A stretch of 64,000 bases of DNA. Origin: Sphingosinicella terrae. GTDB taxonomy: Bacteria > Pseudomonadota > Alphaproteobacteria > Sphingomonadales > Sphingomonadaceae. The translations under genes were made by a program, and so were the position numbers. Where the stretch lies: assembly GCF_003347635.1 (NCBI RefSeq), contig NZ_QDFY01000001.1, forward strand, positions 558,001 to 622,000. Reading direction: 5' to 3'. The notes under the pieces were generated by a model, which was given only the letters and a program-made list of their open reading frames with translations, had not been told where the DNA came from and searched no databases. Position 1 is the first letter of the stretch. Every line of letters starts with the position of its first letter. Shown here in pieces: positions 1 to 10,092 of this stretch.

Positions 1-1101
<1,101 letters not shown>

Positions 1102-1122
1102 CAGGACCGGCGGGGCCAAGCA

Positions 1123-2301
1123 ATGACCCCCGCCGCACGCGTCCAGGCGGCGATCGAGCTGCTCGCCGAGATCATCGCCGCGGCCCGGGGCGGCGGCGCT
1201 GCCGCGGACACGCTCATCGCCCGCTATTTCAGGACGCGCCGCTATGCGGGGTCCAAGGATCGCCGGGCGGTGCGCGACCTGATCTTCCGAGCCATCCGCC
1301 GGGCCGGCGAGGTGCCGGCGAGCGGGCGCGCGGCAATGCTCGGCCTGGCGCGGGAGGACCCGGCGCTGCTCGACCTTTTCGACGGTTCGCCGCATGGGCC
1401 GGCCGCGCCGTCGCCGGACGAGGAAGCGGCGCCGGCGGGGCTTGCCCCCGCCTGGCTGCTCGACCGCTTCGATCCGCTGATCGGGCCCGAGGCGCTGTCG
1501 GCGCTGCTCGAGCGGGCGCCGCTCGACCTCCGGGTCAACCGCCTGAAAGGCAGCCGCGAGACGGCGCTCGCCGAACTGCCCGAAGCCGCCCCGACGCCGC
1601 ATTCGTCCCTGGGGCTGCGAATGCCCGAAGGCACCCGCGTCGAGACGCTGCCCGCCTGGGAGACCGGCCTGGTCGAGGTCCAGGACGAGGGCAGCCAGCT
1701 CATCTGTCTTGCCGCCGGCGCCCGTCCGGGCGGCCTCGTCGTAGACCTGTGCGCCGGCGCCGGCGGCAAGACGCTGGCGCTGGCGGCGGAGATGGGCGGG
1801 CAGGGGCGCATCCTGGCCTGCGATGCCGACCGTGGGCGGCTCGGCCGGATGTCGCCGCGCCTCGAGCGCGCGGGGGTGACGATCGTCGAGAGCCGGCTGC
1901 TCGATCCGGGACGGGAGCGGGCGGCGCTCGCCGATCTGGCCGGGGCGGCCGACCTCGTTCTCGTCGATGCGCCCTGCTCTGGGACCGGCACCTGGCGGCG
2001 TAACCCGGAGACGCGGTGGCGGACGACGCCGCGGCGGCTCGAACAACTGACCGCGCTCCAGGCCCGGCTCCTCGGTATCGGGGCGGAACTGGTCGGGCCG
2101 GGCGGCCATTTGGTCTATGCCGTCTGTTCGCTGCTCGCCGAGGAGGGAAGGGAGCAGGCGCAAGGTCTCGAGCGCCGTTCATCGCTCGTTCCGGAGCCGC
2201 TCATTATGGCGGCGGGACGTGCGGCGGGATCGGGGTGGCTGCTCAGCCCGGACCATGACGGCACGGACGGCTTTTTCGTCGCGCGGTGGCGCCGCCCGTG
2301 A
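1123..2301 (+). CDS. rsmB: 16S rRNA (cytosine-5) methyltransferase, RsmB/NOP2 family
   Basis: Predicted SAM-dependent methyltransferase that places m5C on 16S rRNA. The 392-residue protein has an N-terminal NusB-like helical region (about 1-130) and a C-terminal Rossmann methyltransferase domain. SAM-binding motif I is VDLCAGAGGKT (about 207-217). The two cysteines of the m5C mechanism are visible: motif IV DAPCSGTG (Cys285) and motif VI YAVCSLL (Cys335). Motif VI usually reads Tx-C-S after Tyr-Ser/Ala, so YAVCS is a mild variant. The start is the ATG 21 bases after guaB. The RsmB name rests on the NusB-like N-terminus; another NOL1/NOP2/Sun family member is possible but less likely. Confidence 0.88.
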   Translation: MTPAARVQAAIELLAEIIAAARGGGAAADTLIARYFRTRRYAGSKDRRAVRDLIFRAIRRAGEVPASGRAAMLGLAREDPALLDLFDGSPHGPAAPSPDEEAAPAGLAPAWLLDRFDPLIGPEALSALLERAPLDLRVNRLKGSRETALAELPEAAPTPHSSLGLRMPEGTRVETLPAWETGLVEVQDEGSQLICLAAGARPGGLVVDLCAGAGGKTLALAAEMGGQGRILACDADRGRLGRMSPRLERAGVTIVESRLLDPGRERAALADLAGAADLVLVDAPCSGTGTWRRNPETRWRTTPRRLEQLTALQARLLGIGAELVGPGGHLVYAVCSLLAEEGREQAQGLERRSSLVPEPLIMAAGRAAGSGWLLSPDHDGTDGFFVARWRRP

Positions 2302-2333
2302 TAAGTATCACCGCGAGTGGAATGGAGTATTTG

Positions 2334-2855
2334 ATGCGCCTGACCCCTATTGCGCTTTCGGTCGCGATTGCCGCCGCGACCATGGCGAGCACCGGCTTCG
2401 GCCAGCGGCCCGACGACCAGATCAACCCGCAGTCGGTGGCCCTGGTCGAGCAGGCCCGCCAGCAGACGACCGCCGCGCGCTATAACGAGGCGATCGACCT
2501 GCTCGAGACCGCGCTCGCCGTCGATCCGCGCAATCGCGACGCCTATATCGCGCTCGCCCGGGTCGCCCAGTCGCAGCGCCTGCCCGGCAAGGCGATCGGC
2601 TTCTATGCCGACGCGCTCCGGCTCGAGCCTAACGACGTCAATGCGCTCGGCGGACAGGGCGAGGCCTATGTCCAGCGCGGTGCCGTCGAGCGCGCCCGGG
2701 CCAATCTGACTCGGCTCCGCACCCTGTGCAGCCAGCCCTGTCCGCAGGCCCAGCAGCTCGCTGCCGCGATCGAGCGCGGTCCGCCCGCGGAGGCGCTGGC
2801 CGCCCAGCGCCCGGAGCAGGTACCCCCCGCTGCGGAGCCGCCGCGGCGGAACTGA
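2334..2855 (+). CDS. Exported tetratricopeptide-repeat protein
   Basis: A 173-residue protein with a signal peptide (MRLTPIALSVAIAAATMAS, cleavage near residues 22-24) followed by about three TPR-like helical pairs (VALVEQARQQTTAARYNEAI, then DAYIALARVAQSQRLPGKAI and DVNALGGQGEAYVQRGAVER), ending in a Pro/Ala/Arg-rich tail. Two cysteines close together (LCSQPCPQ) could form a disulfide. The start was set at ATG 2334, which has GGAG seven bases upstream and gives a clean signal peptide; an in-frame ATG at 2322 and a longer frame reaching back to 2286 into rsmB are less likely. TPR proteins of this size act as periplasmic assembly or scaffold factors, but no specific function can be read from the sequence or neighbours. 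Confidence 0.8.
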   Translation: MRLTPIALSVAIAAATMASTGFGQRPDDQINPQSVALVEQARQQTTAARYNEAIDLLETALAVDPRNRDAYIALARVAQSQRLPGKAIGFYADALRLEPNDVNALGGQGEAYVQRGAVERARANLTRLRTLCSQPCPQAQQLAAAIERGPPAEALAAQRPEQVPPAAEPPRRN

Positions 2856-2876
2856 GGCAAGCGGGCGACCCGGCCG

Positions 2877-3725
2877 TCATCCGGTGCGAGCGGCGCTCAA
2901 CTCCCGCGCTACCGTGACGAACTCCTCGACGCTCAGCGTCTCCGCGCGGCGCGAGGGGTCGATGCCCAGCCGATCGAGCGCCTCGAGCGCCCCCGGCAGC
3001 GACTGAAGCGAGCGGCGCAGCATCTTGCGGCGCTGGCCGAAGGCGGCGGCGGTGAGCCGTTCCAGGGTGGCGGAGCGGACGCCCTCGGGCTGCGGCTTGG
3101 GGACGATGTGGATCACCGCCGACATCACCTTGGGCGGCGGCACGAAGGCCGATCGGTGCACCTTCATCGCCAGGCGCGGCAGGCTGCGCCATTGGGCGAG
3201 CACGGCGAGCCGGCCATAGGCGCCGCTGCCGGGACGAGCGACGATCCGCTCGGCCACCTCGAGCTGGAACATGAGGGTCAGCGACTTCCACCAGGGCGGC
3301 CAGGCCTCGCCGCCGAGCCAGCGGACGAGCAAGGCCGTGCCGACATTGTAGGGCAGGTTGGCGACGACATGGGCGGGGCCGGCCTCGATCGCCTCGTCCA
3401 CGGCGAGCGCATCGCCTTCGATGACGCGCAGCTGCCCCGGAAAGGCGGCGCCGGTCTCGTCCAGGGCGGCGAGGCAGCGGCGATCGCGCTCGACGGCCAC
3501 CAGTTCGGCACCGGCGCGCAGCAGGGCCCGGGTAAGGCCGCCCGGCCCCGGCCCGACCTCGTAGGCCCGTTCGCCGGCCAGCGGGCCGGGAATTGCGGCG
3601 ATGCGATCGAGCAATTGCTCGTCGAGGATGAAATTCTGGCCGAGCGCCTTCGACGCGCTGAGGCCGTGGCGGGCGATGATTTCGCGCAGCGGCGGCAGAC
3701 GGCCGGCGCCGGGATCTGCGCTCAC
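2877..3725 (-). CDS. ksgA: 16S rRNA adenine N6,N6-dimethyltransferase
   Basis: KsgA/RsmA dimethylates the two adjacent adenosines in the 3'-terminal hairpin of 16S rRNA and acts as a late check on 30S assembly. The 282-residue product shows the family signature GQNFILD (29-35), SAM motif EVGPGPGGLT (56-65), acidic motif VEGD-like IEGDAL and the catalytic NLPYN (123-127). It is the last gene of lptD-surA-pdxA-ksgA, an order known from many proteobacteria. I chose the GTG at 3725 because it overlaps the pdxA stop as GTGA and the protein begins just before the conserved region; the longer frame from 3749 would overlap pdxA by 28 bases. Confidence 0.94.
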   Translation of the reverse strand: MSADPGAGRLPPLREIIARHGLSASKALGQNFILDEQLLDRIAAIPGPLAGERAYEVGPGPGGLTRALLRAGAELVAVERDRRCLAALDETGAAFPGQLRVIEGDALAVDEAIEAGPAHVVANLPYNVGTALLVRWLGGEAWPPWWKSLTLMFQLEVAERIVARPGSGAYGRLAVLAQWRSLPRLAMKVHRSAFVPPPKVMSAVIHIVPKPQPEGVRSATLERLTAAAFGQRRKMLRRSLQSLPGALEALDRLGIDPSRRAETLSVEEFVTVARELSAARTG

Positions 3726-4711
3726 GCCGGCGCCAGGCGCCGCGCGCACTCCCCGGCGGTGCGGATGGCGGCGATCATCGCGCCTGGATCGGCGAGGTTA
3801 CGGCCGGCAATGTCGAAGGCGGTGCCGTGATCGGGGGAGGTGCGGACGATCGGCAGCCCGAGGGTGACGTTGATCCCTTCGTCGAAATGGAGCGTCTTCA
3901 GAGGGATCAGGGCCTGGTCGTGATACATGCACAGGGCAAGATCGTAGTCGCGGCGCCGGCGGGCATGGAACAGGACGTCGGCCGGAAAGGGGCCGCTGAC
4001 GTCATGGCCCTCGTCGCGGAGGCGCTCGATGGCCGGGATGATGACGTCGATCTCCTCGCGGCCGAGCGCGCCGTCTTCGCCGGCATGGGGATTGAGGCCG
4101 GCGACGGCAATGCGCGGCTGCCCGATTCCGAACTGGCGCTGGAGGCCTTTGATCGCCGCTCGGCCCTTGCACACGATCCGGTCGGCACTGAGCAACTCCG
4201 GTACCTGGCGCAGGGGAATGTGGGTGGTCACGGGCACGACCCGCAGGGTCGGGCCGGCCAGCATCATCGCGGTGAGATCGCTGGCGACGCCGCATCGTTC
4301 TGCGACGAATTCGGTCTGGCCGGGGTGAACGAAGCCGACCTGATAGAGTCGCGACTTCGACACCGGACCGGTGACCAGCCCGGAGGCGGCGCCGGAGCGA
4401 GCAAGGCCGACCGCCATCTCGAGTGCGTCGAGGGCGTTACGGGCGCCGATCAGGTCGAGGCCGCCGGGAGGGATCGTCGCGTCGGAGACTCGGATCAGCG
4501 GCAGCGCCTCGCCGAACGCGGCGGCGGCTTCGGCCGGCTCCTCAATCACCGCCACCGGCCCTTGCCAGACCGCGCTCAGGGCCCCCTCGTCGCCGACCGC
4601 GAAGAAAGGCGGCAGGGCCTCCGCGTCCCGCCTTTCCCAACTTTTGGCGATGACCTCGGCGCCGATCCCGGCCGGATCGCCGAGCGAGACTGCGAGCGGC
4701 GCGGGGGCCAT
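3722..4711 (-). CDS. pdxA: 4-hydroxythreonine-4-phosphate dehydrogenase
   Basis: Oxidises 4-phosphohydroxy-L-threonine in the DXP-dependent pathway to pyridoxal 5'-phosphate. At 329 residues it has the usual length. The N-terminal SLGDPAGIGAEV signature is present, and the metal-binding histidines are seen in THIPLRQVPELL, LNPHAGEDGALG and MYHDQALIPLK. The substrate-binding region reads HPGQTEFVAERCG, with Gln where many homologues carry His before Thr-Glu; this variant is compatible with function. It begins one base after the surA stop and ends overlapping the ksgA GTG, so translation is probably coupled through the operon. The pathway's other pdx genes are not in the window. Confidence 0.95.
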   Translation of the reverse strand: MAPAPLAVSLGDPAGIGAEVIAKSWERRDAEALPPFFAVGDEGALSAVWQGPVAVIEEPAEAAAAFGEALPLIRVSDATIPPGGLDLIGARNALDALEMAVGLARSGAASGLVTGPVSKSRLYQVGFVHPGQTEFVAERCGVASDLTAMMLAGPTLRVVPVTTHIPLRQVPELLSADRIVCKGRAAIKGLQRQFGIGQPRIAVAGLNPHAGEDGALGREEIDVIIPAIERLRDEGHDVSGPFPADVLFHARRRRDYDLALCMYHDQALIPLKTLHFDEGINVTLGLPIVRTSPDHGTAFDIAGRNLADPGAMIAAIRTAGECARRLAPA

Positions 4712-4712
4712 G

Positions 4713-6038
4713 TCAGCGATAGTCGATGATAGCGTCGCGGCGAAGGTCGCGCAGGTAACGCTGCGCCCGGCGATTGGCCCGCTCCTCCCTCAGCCGCTCC
4801 TCGATCTGGTCGGCGGAAGGCACGCCCGCGGCCTGCGGATCGTCGCGTCCGCACAGCACCAGCACGCTGATCCGCTCTGACGTGCCGAAGGGCGGAGTCG
4901 CCTGGCCGACGTTGAGGTTGAGCAGCATCTGCTGGAGCGCCGGCGGCAGATCGCGCACCTGGACCTGGTCGTTGGAGATCATCTCCGCGCCGAGCGTGCT
5001 GGCCACCTGCGCCGCGCCGCCGCAGCCGCCCATGGATTGGGTCGCCTCGGCGAGCTGCTGGCCGCGCGCCTGGGCCTGCGCCTCGCTGAGCGGGTTCGTC
5101 GAGACCAGCGAGAGCTGCATCAGGCTGAGCACGGCGTCGCGCGGGTCGGCGACGAGGATCTGCCGGGTGTCGGTAACGGCGAGGATCGAATAGCCGCCGG
5201 GGACCTCGATCGGCTCGCTCAGGGATCCCGCCGGCATCTGCGTCACCACCGCCGCCAGCTCCGGCGGAAGCTGCTCGATCCGGACCCAGCCGAGATCGCC
5301 GCCGCGCGCGGCGGTCGAGGCTTCGGAGAACTGGCGCGCGAAAGCCGGGAAGGGGGCGCCGCCGCGTATCTGCTGGACGATGCGGCCGGCATTGTTGCGC
5401 GCTTCCGCGGTCGTTTCCGGCGTCGAGGAGATGAATATCTCCGACACGCGATATTCGCTGGTGCCGCGTGAGGCGTTGAGGCGGGTGATGATTTCCTGCA
5501 CCTCTTCGTCGCCGACGGTGACGAAGGGCTCGATCCAGCGGGCGCGCAGCCGCTGCCAGGCCAGCTCCCCGCGTATCTGCCGTTTCATCGAGCGCTCGGA
5601 GGAGCCGAGCTGGCGAAGCGAAGCGGACATCTGCTCCGGCGTCTGGTTGTTGCTCTGCGAGAAGCGGGCGTAATATTGGTTCACCTCGGCATCGGTGACG
5701 GTGATTTCCTCGCCGGCGGCGGCCTGGATCTGCAGCGTCTCGTCGATCAGGCTGCGCAGCACCTGGGCGCGCGCCATCGGCAGCTCCTCGGCCGGGAGCT
5801 GGTCGCGATTGGGGCCCATGAGCAGCGACAGGCGCTGGTCGATGTCGGTCTCGGTGATGACTTCGCCGTTGACGATCGCCGTCGCCTTGCGGACGCCGGG
5901 CTCCTGGTTGCCGACGAACCGGATGTCCGACGGGAGGTTGAGGCCGGTGCTTCCCGGACTGGTTTGAGCCGCGGCGATCACCGACAGCAGGGGCGCAGAC
6001 AGCAATATGGCCGCTCTTGGGAACCTACCGAGCTTCAT
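4713..6038 (-). CDS. surA: Periplasmic peptidyl-prolyl isomerase/chaperone SurA
   Basis: SurA-type chaperone that escorts outer-membrane proteins across the periplasm to the BAM machinery. The 441-residue product has a signal peptide (MKLGRFPRAAILLSAPLLSV), a SurA N-terminal domain (about 50-190, starting near RKATAIVNGEVITETDIDQR) and parvulin-type PPIase regions (for example VSEIFISSTPET and RGGDLGWVRIEQLPPELAAV). The frame is open well upstream, but ATG 6038 with GGAGG four bases before it gives the signal peptide; the adjacent ATG at 6041 is an alternative. It follows lptD by 55 bases and abuts pdxA. Its placement directly behind lptD matches its role, since LptD is a major SurA client. 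Confidence 0.93.
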   Translation of the reverse strand: MKLGRFPRAAILLSAPLLSVIAAAQTSPGSTGLNLPSDIRFVGNQEPGVRKATAIVNGEVITETDIDQRLSLLMGPNRDQLPAEELPMARAQVLRSLIDETLQIQAAAGEEITVTDAEVNQYYARFSQSNNQTPEQMSASLRQLGSSERSMKRQIRGELAWQRLRARWIEPFVTVGDEEVQEIITRLNASRGTSEYRVSEIFISSTPETTAEARNNAGRIVQQIRGGAPFPAFARQFSEASTAARGGDLGWVRIEQLPPELAAVVTQMPAGSLSEPIEVPGGYSILAVTDTRQILVADPRDAVLSLMQLSLVSTNPLSEAQAQARGQQLAEATQSMGGCGGAAQVASTLGAEMISNDQVQVRDLPPALQQMLLNLNVGQATPPFGTSERISVLVLCGRDDPQAAGVPSADQIEERLREERANRRAQRYLRDLRRDAIIDYR

Positions 6039-6093
6039 CATTCCTCCAATAAAGGCAGGCCCCAGTCCTGCATAATCCTTGCTGAACCACAGC

Positions 6094-8298
6094 TTAGCGG
6101 CCCAAATTCCGCAACGCGACACGGAACAGGAAGGTGTTGCCCCGTCGCGCGTCCCCGGTGGTCTCATAGTCGCGCCGCCAGGTAACGCCAAGCTCGATGC
6201 AATCGTCGTCGTAGAGGATGCCGAGCCGATGGCGGACCGGCTCGAATCCGTCCGCGGACGAGAAGATGTCCTCCCGCCGGCTGGTCAGATCGACGACCGC
6301 CGATCCGAACACCGACCAGTAGCCTGCGAACCGGACGCGCCCCGCGACGCGGACCTCCTCGCGATCGCGCAGGTCCTCTATCGAAGTATTGATGTCGCGG
6401 TCGAGGCGCAGATAACCCACTGTCGCATAGGTCTGGCGGCCGCCGACGGTGGCGTCGATCTCGTTGCGGCGGATCGCGAAATTGTCCTTGTCGAGCCGGA
6501 AACGGTGGACGAAGCTGACCCGGCGGCCGATCCGGACCGTCGTCCGGCCGACGAAGTCGGAAAAGCGGTCGGACAGGCCCGTGCCGGGGGGCAGGATCGT
6601 CTCGCGGGTGCTGAGCCGGTAGCTCTGGCCGATATTGGTGCGCACCGACAGGCCGCGCAGGTCGACCGCCCAGTCGGCACCGTAGGTCATCCTGACGCCG
6701 TCCTCCCAGCGATCATAGCCCGGGAAGCGGTTGAGCGCGAACAGGTTGGAATCCTCGAGGTCGACCGAGCGGGCGTCCTCGTTGGGAATGTCGAGATTCT
6801 CGGTCGGCGGCGAGGCGACGAACTGTAGGCGCGGCGTCAGCCGCTGCGTTCCGCCCAGGAACTCGCCGACCAATGGCCAGCGCAGGTCGGCGGCGATGGC
6901 GCCGATGAACCGTCCGTTCCAGCCTTCCTCGCCGCGATAGATGACCGTCTGGGTCAGCTCGGTATCGTTGGCGTGGTAGACGTCGCCGCGGGCGAAGGCG
7001 GTGAGCACCAGCTCCTGGCCGAGCGAGGTGATCCCCCGCCGTTCCCAGCGCGCGCTGGCGAAGGCGCGCTGGCTGTCCTGACCTTCGGGGCGAAGGATGG
7101 AGAGGCTGTTGGCCTGGATCTCGATCTGGCCGCCCGCGAGCGGATCGTCGAGCCGCCAACGAGCGTCGATTGCGGGGATGGCGATCGGCTGCTGGCCGGC
7201 GACGTCGGTGATCCGCAGTCCCTGGAACGCCCAGCCGGCGACCGAGATATAGCTGTTCGCAGTGATCCGCTCGGCTTCGACGAAGGAGCGCAGCCGGTCG
7301 TCGCGGCTGATGTCGTAGCGGCGCAGGAAGGTGCGGTCGGTGACGTAGCGTCCGGCGGCGGTCAGGGTCCAGGTCGGGCTCAGCTGGAAGCGGCCATTGC
7401 CTTCGACATAGGCACGGACTCCCTCGTCCCGGTCGGGCGAGGGATCGTCGATCGGCAGGCGCGAGCCGTGCGTGACGTAGCCGCGCAGCTGAAACGCGCC
7501 GAGCGAGTTCAGCTCGCGATACTCGCCTTCCAGCATCGGCAGCACGTCGGAATAAACGTGCGGCGTCAGGGTCGCGTCGCGGTTGGGGCTGAAGCGCAGA
7601 TAATAGGGAACGCTGACCTCGAAGCCGTTGCGGCGGCTGAACCGGATGTCGGGAACGAGGAGCCCGCTGCCGCCGCCTTGGCTTCCGTCGGGGTGCGAAA
7701 GGCCGGGCAGGGCGATGATCGGCGTTCCGAACAGGTTGAGGCTGGCGCCTTCGTAGCTGATCCGATGGCGCACCGGATCATGGACGACGCGCACCGCATT
7801 GATCTGCCAGGTCGGCTCCTTCGGGCATCCGTCCGGCCCGAGCACGGTACAGGGCGAATAGGCCGCGCGCTCGAGGGTGGTATAGCCATTCTCCCGGCGC
7901 GCCTGGACCGCGGCCAGCCGGCCGCCATCTTCGAGCACGAGCAGGAGATTCTGCACCATGCCGTCGCGCAGATTGTCCTCGAGCAGCACGCTGTCGCCAT
8001 AAGCGACGTCGCCGGCCGGGCTGATGATGCGCACGTCCCCCTCCGCGCGAACCTCGCCGTTCACCCGGTTCCAGGAAACGCTGTCGGCGCTGAGATGATA
8101 GCCCTCGCGGTTCATCCGCACCGCGCCGGAAGCGGTGACGATGTCGGCATTCTGGTCGTAGGCGAGCTGATCGGCGCTGAACGCGATCTGGTCGGGAGTC
8201 TCGCTCACCGGCGCGGCCGGTTCCTGCGCCGCCGCCGCGAAGGGAATGGCGAGCAGCAGCGGCAGCGCGGTACGGCAGATCAGTCGAAGCGTCGTCAC
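6094..8298 (-). CDS. lptD: LPS-assembly outer-membrane protein LptD
   Basis: LptD forms, with LptE, the outer-membrane translocon that inserts lipopolysaccharide into the outer leaflet. The 734-residue protein begins at a GTG and has a signal peptide (about 1-24, ending AIPFAAAA), an N-terminal OstA-type beta-jellyroll (about 35-140, FSADQLAYDQNADIVTASGA) and a long beta-barrel rich in alternating aromatic residues, ending FLFRVALRNLGR. Few cysteines are visible (SPCTVLGPDGC near residue 150), so the disulfide pattern differs from E. coli. It is the first gene of lptD-surA-pdxA-ksgA and diverges from pepA, so its promoter should lie in 8299-8523. Confidence 0.94.
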   Translation of the reverse strand: MTTLRLICRTALPLLLAIPFAAAAQEPAAPVSETPDQIAFSADQLAYDQNADIVTASGAVRMNREGYHLSADSVSWNRVNGEVRAEGDVRIISPAGDVAYGDSVLLEDNLRDGMVQNLLLVLEDGGRLAAVQARRENGYTTLERAAYSPCTVLGPDGCPKEPTWQINAVRVVHDPVRHRISYEGASLNLFGTPIIALPGLSHPDGSQGGGSGLLVPDIRFSRRNGFEVSVPYYLRFSPNRDATLTPHVYSDVLPMLEGEYRELNSLGAFQLRGYVTHGSRLPIDDPSPDRDEGVRAYVEGNGRFQLSPTWTLTAAGRYVTDRTFLRRYDISRDDRLRSFVEAERITANSYISVAGWAFQGLRITDVAGQQPIAIPAIDARWRLDDPLAGGQIEIQANSLSILRPEGQDSQRAFASARWERRGITSLGQELVLTAFARGDVYHANDTELTQTVIYRGEEGWNGRFIGAIAADLRWPLVGEFLGGTQRLTPRLQFVASPPTENLDIPNEDARSVDLEDSNLFALNRFPGYDRWEDGVRMTYGADWAVDLRGLSVRTNIGQSYRLSTRETILPPGTGLSDRFSDFVGRTTVRIGRRVSFVHRFRLDKDNFAIRRNEIDATVGGRQTYATVGYLRLDRDINTSIEDLRDREEVRVAGRVRFAGYWSVFGSAVVDLTSRREDIFSSADGFEPVRHRLGILYDDDCIELGVTWRRDYETTGDARRGNTFLFRVALRNLGR

Positions 8299-8523
8299 AA
8301 ATCCCGCTGCTCTGGGTCCGGCCCTGAAGAGGCAAGGCGTGCCCGCCCTTGCTCAAGCGAGCGCAGCCTATTGCACCTGAGGCCGCCGCCTGCAATGGCG
8401 GCGCAATCTCTGGAGCGGGCGAAGCGTCCGCTTCAGCAATGGGTTGTCGCATCGCTGTCGCGGGAAAAGCGTTCCCCTATCCCGTACGATGCCGTCGCAG
8501 CCGCTCCGAGGGAGACAAGCTCA

Positions 8524-9999
8524 GTGATCAAGGTCAGTTTCGCCGCCAAGCGTCCCGAGGGCGCCTACGCCCTTGCCGTTCCGGTGCGCAGCGAGGACAT
8601 GCTGCACGAGCGGCTCGCCGACCTAGACGAGGCGGCGCGGACGCTGGCGGCGCGGTCGGCCGAGGCGCAGCGTTTCGAGCGGGAGGTCGGCGCGATCGCC
8701 GAGACCTTCATCGACGAAGGCCAAACGGCCCGACGGCTGCTGCTGGTCGGCTATGGCACCAAGCGCAACGAGCCGGCGATCCACGAGCGCGTCGGCGGCG
8801 CCTTGACCGCGCGGCTGCTGACCTCGGGCGAGACGCGGTTGGTGGTCGACGCGACCGGACTAGACGGCCGCTCGGCGGCGCGGCTCGCCTTCGGCGCGGC
8901 CGCCCGCAGCTGGCGGCATGACGTCTATCGTACCCGGCTCGGTCGCAAGCAGCAGCCGACGCTGACGGAAGTGATCATCGTCGGCGCCGACGCAGGCGCC
9001 GAGGCGGAGTGGACGCGAGAGCGGGCGGTGCTGGCGGGGCTCGACCTCACCCGCCGCCTCGTCACAGAGCCGGCCAACATCCTCTATCCCGAGACGTTCG
9101 TCGAACGCTGCCGCGAGGCGCTGGAGGGATTGGGAGTCGAGATCGAGGTGCTCGACGAGAAGGCGATGGCCAAGCTCGGTATGGGTGCCTTGCTCGGCGT
9201 CGGCCAGGGATCGGTCCGGCCACCGCGGCTGCTGGCGATGCGCTGGAACGGTGCCGACGCCTCGAAGCGCAACGTCGCCTTCGTCGGCAAGGGCATCACC
9301 TTCGACACCGGCGGCATCTCGATCAAGCCGGCCCAGGGCATGGAAGCGATGAAGTGGGACATGGGCGGCGCCGGCGCGGTCGCCGGAACGATGCTCGCGC
9401 TGGCGACGCGCAAGGCCAGGGCCAATGTCGTCGGCGTGTGCGTGCTCGCCGAGAACATGCCCGACGGCAATGCCCAGCGGCCGGGCGACATCGTCACCTC
9501 CATGTCCGGTCAGACGATCGAGGTGATCAATACCGACGCCGAGGGACGGCTCGTCCTTGCCGACGCGATGACCTGGGTCCAGCGCCAGCACAAGCCCGAG
9601 GTGATGGTCGATCTCGCCACCTTGACCGGCGCGATGATCATCAGCCTGGGCCATGAATATGCGGGTCTTTTCGCCAATGACGACGGACTCGCCGACCGGC
9701 TCGCCCAGGCGGGGCTGCAGAGCGGGGACAAATTGTGGCGGCTGCCGATGGGCGACGCCTATGACAAGATCATGGACTCGCCGATTGCCGACATGAAGAA
9801 CAGTGCCGGGAGGGAAGGAGGCTCGATCACCGCCGCCTGCTTCCTCGGCCGTTTCGTCGAGGAGGGGGTCAAATGGGCCCATCTCGACGTCGCCGGCACC
9901 GTCTGGGCCGACAAGCCGGCGCACCTCTACGACAAGGGCGCGACCGGCTTCGGAGTGGCCTTGCTCGACCGCTACATCGCCGACAATCACGAGGGTTGA
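8524..9999 (+). CDS. pepA: Leucyl aminopeptidase, M17 family
   Basis: Di-zinc cytosol aminopeptidase removing N-terminal residues from peptides. The 491-residue protein has the macro-like N-terminal domain (about 1-170) and the M17 catalytic domain, with the metal/active-site Lys in VGKGITFDTGG (Lys256) and the signature NTDAEGRL (336-343). The frame stays open far upstream (to 6973) across lptD, but that part is antisense shadow: the GTG at 8524 is preceded by GAGGGAGA at 8508-8515 and starts the family's usual N-terminus. In E. coli, PepA also binds DNA at cer and carAB; nothing here shows whether this one does. Divergent from lptD, a frequent arrangement. Confidence 0.94.
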   Translation: MIKVSFAAKRPEGAYALAVPVRSEDMLHERLADLDEAARTLAARSAEAQRFEREVGAIAETFIDEGQTARRLLLVGYGTKRNEPAIHERVGGALTARLLTSGETRLVVDATGLDGRSAARLAFGAAARSWRHDVYRTRLGRKQQPTLTEVIIVGADAGAEAEWTRERAVLAGLDLTRRLVTEPANILYPETFVERCREALEGLGVEIEVLDEKAMAKLGMGALLGVGQGSVRPPRLLAMRWNGADASKRNVAFVGKGITFDTGGISIKPAQGMEAMKWDMGGAGAVAGTMLALATRKARANVVGVCVLAENMPDGNAQRPGDIVTSMSGQTIEVINTDAEGRLVLADAMTWVQRQHKPEVMVDLATLTGAMIISLGHEYAGLFANDDGLADRLAQAGLQSGDKLWRLPMGDAYDKIMDSPIADMKNSAGREGGSITAACFLGRFVEEGVKWAHLDVAGTVWADKPAHLYDKGATGFGVALLDRYIADNHEG

Positions 10000-10005
10000 G
10001 GGCCA

Positions 10006-10030
10006 TTTCCCGCTCTCCGGCGGCGGGGAA
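10006..10030 (+). terminator. Stem-loop after pepA
   Basis: TTTCCCGC pairs with GCGGGGAA (8 pairs, one G-U) around a 9-base loop, starting 7 bases after the pepA stop. There is no T-run after it, so a weak or Rho-assisted terminator is the likeliest role. Confidence 0.4.
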
Positions 10031-10092
10031 GTATCCATTGACCGCAGCGCCGGCGCGCGCGACATTCCTTGCCGTCGATGGGGGAGGGGGTC

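Noticed and set aside
6973-8523. Upstream extension of the pepA frame over lptD
   Set aside because: The real start is the GTG at 8524 with a good ribosome-binding site; the upstream part is antisense to lptD.
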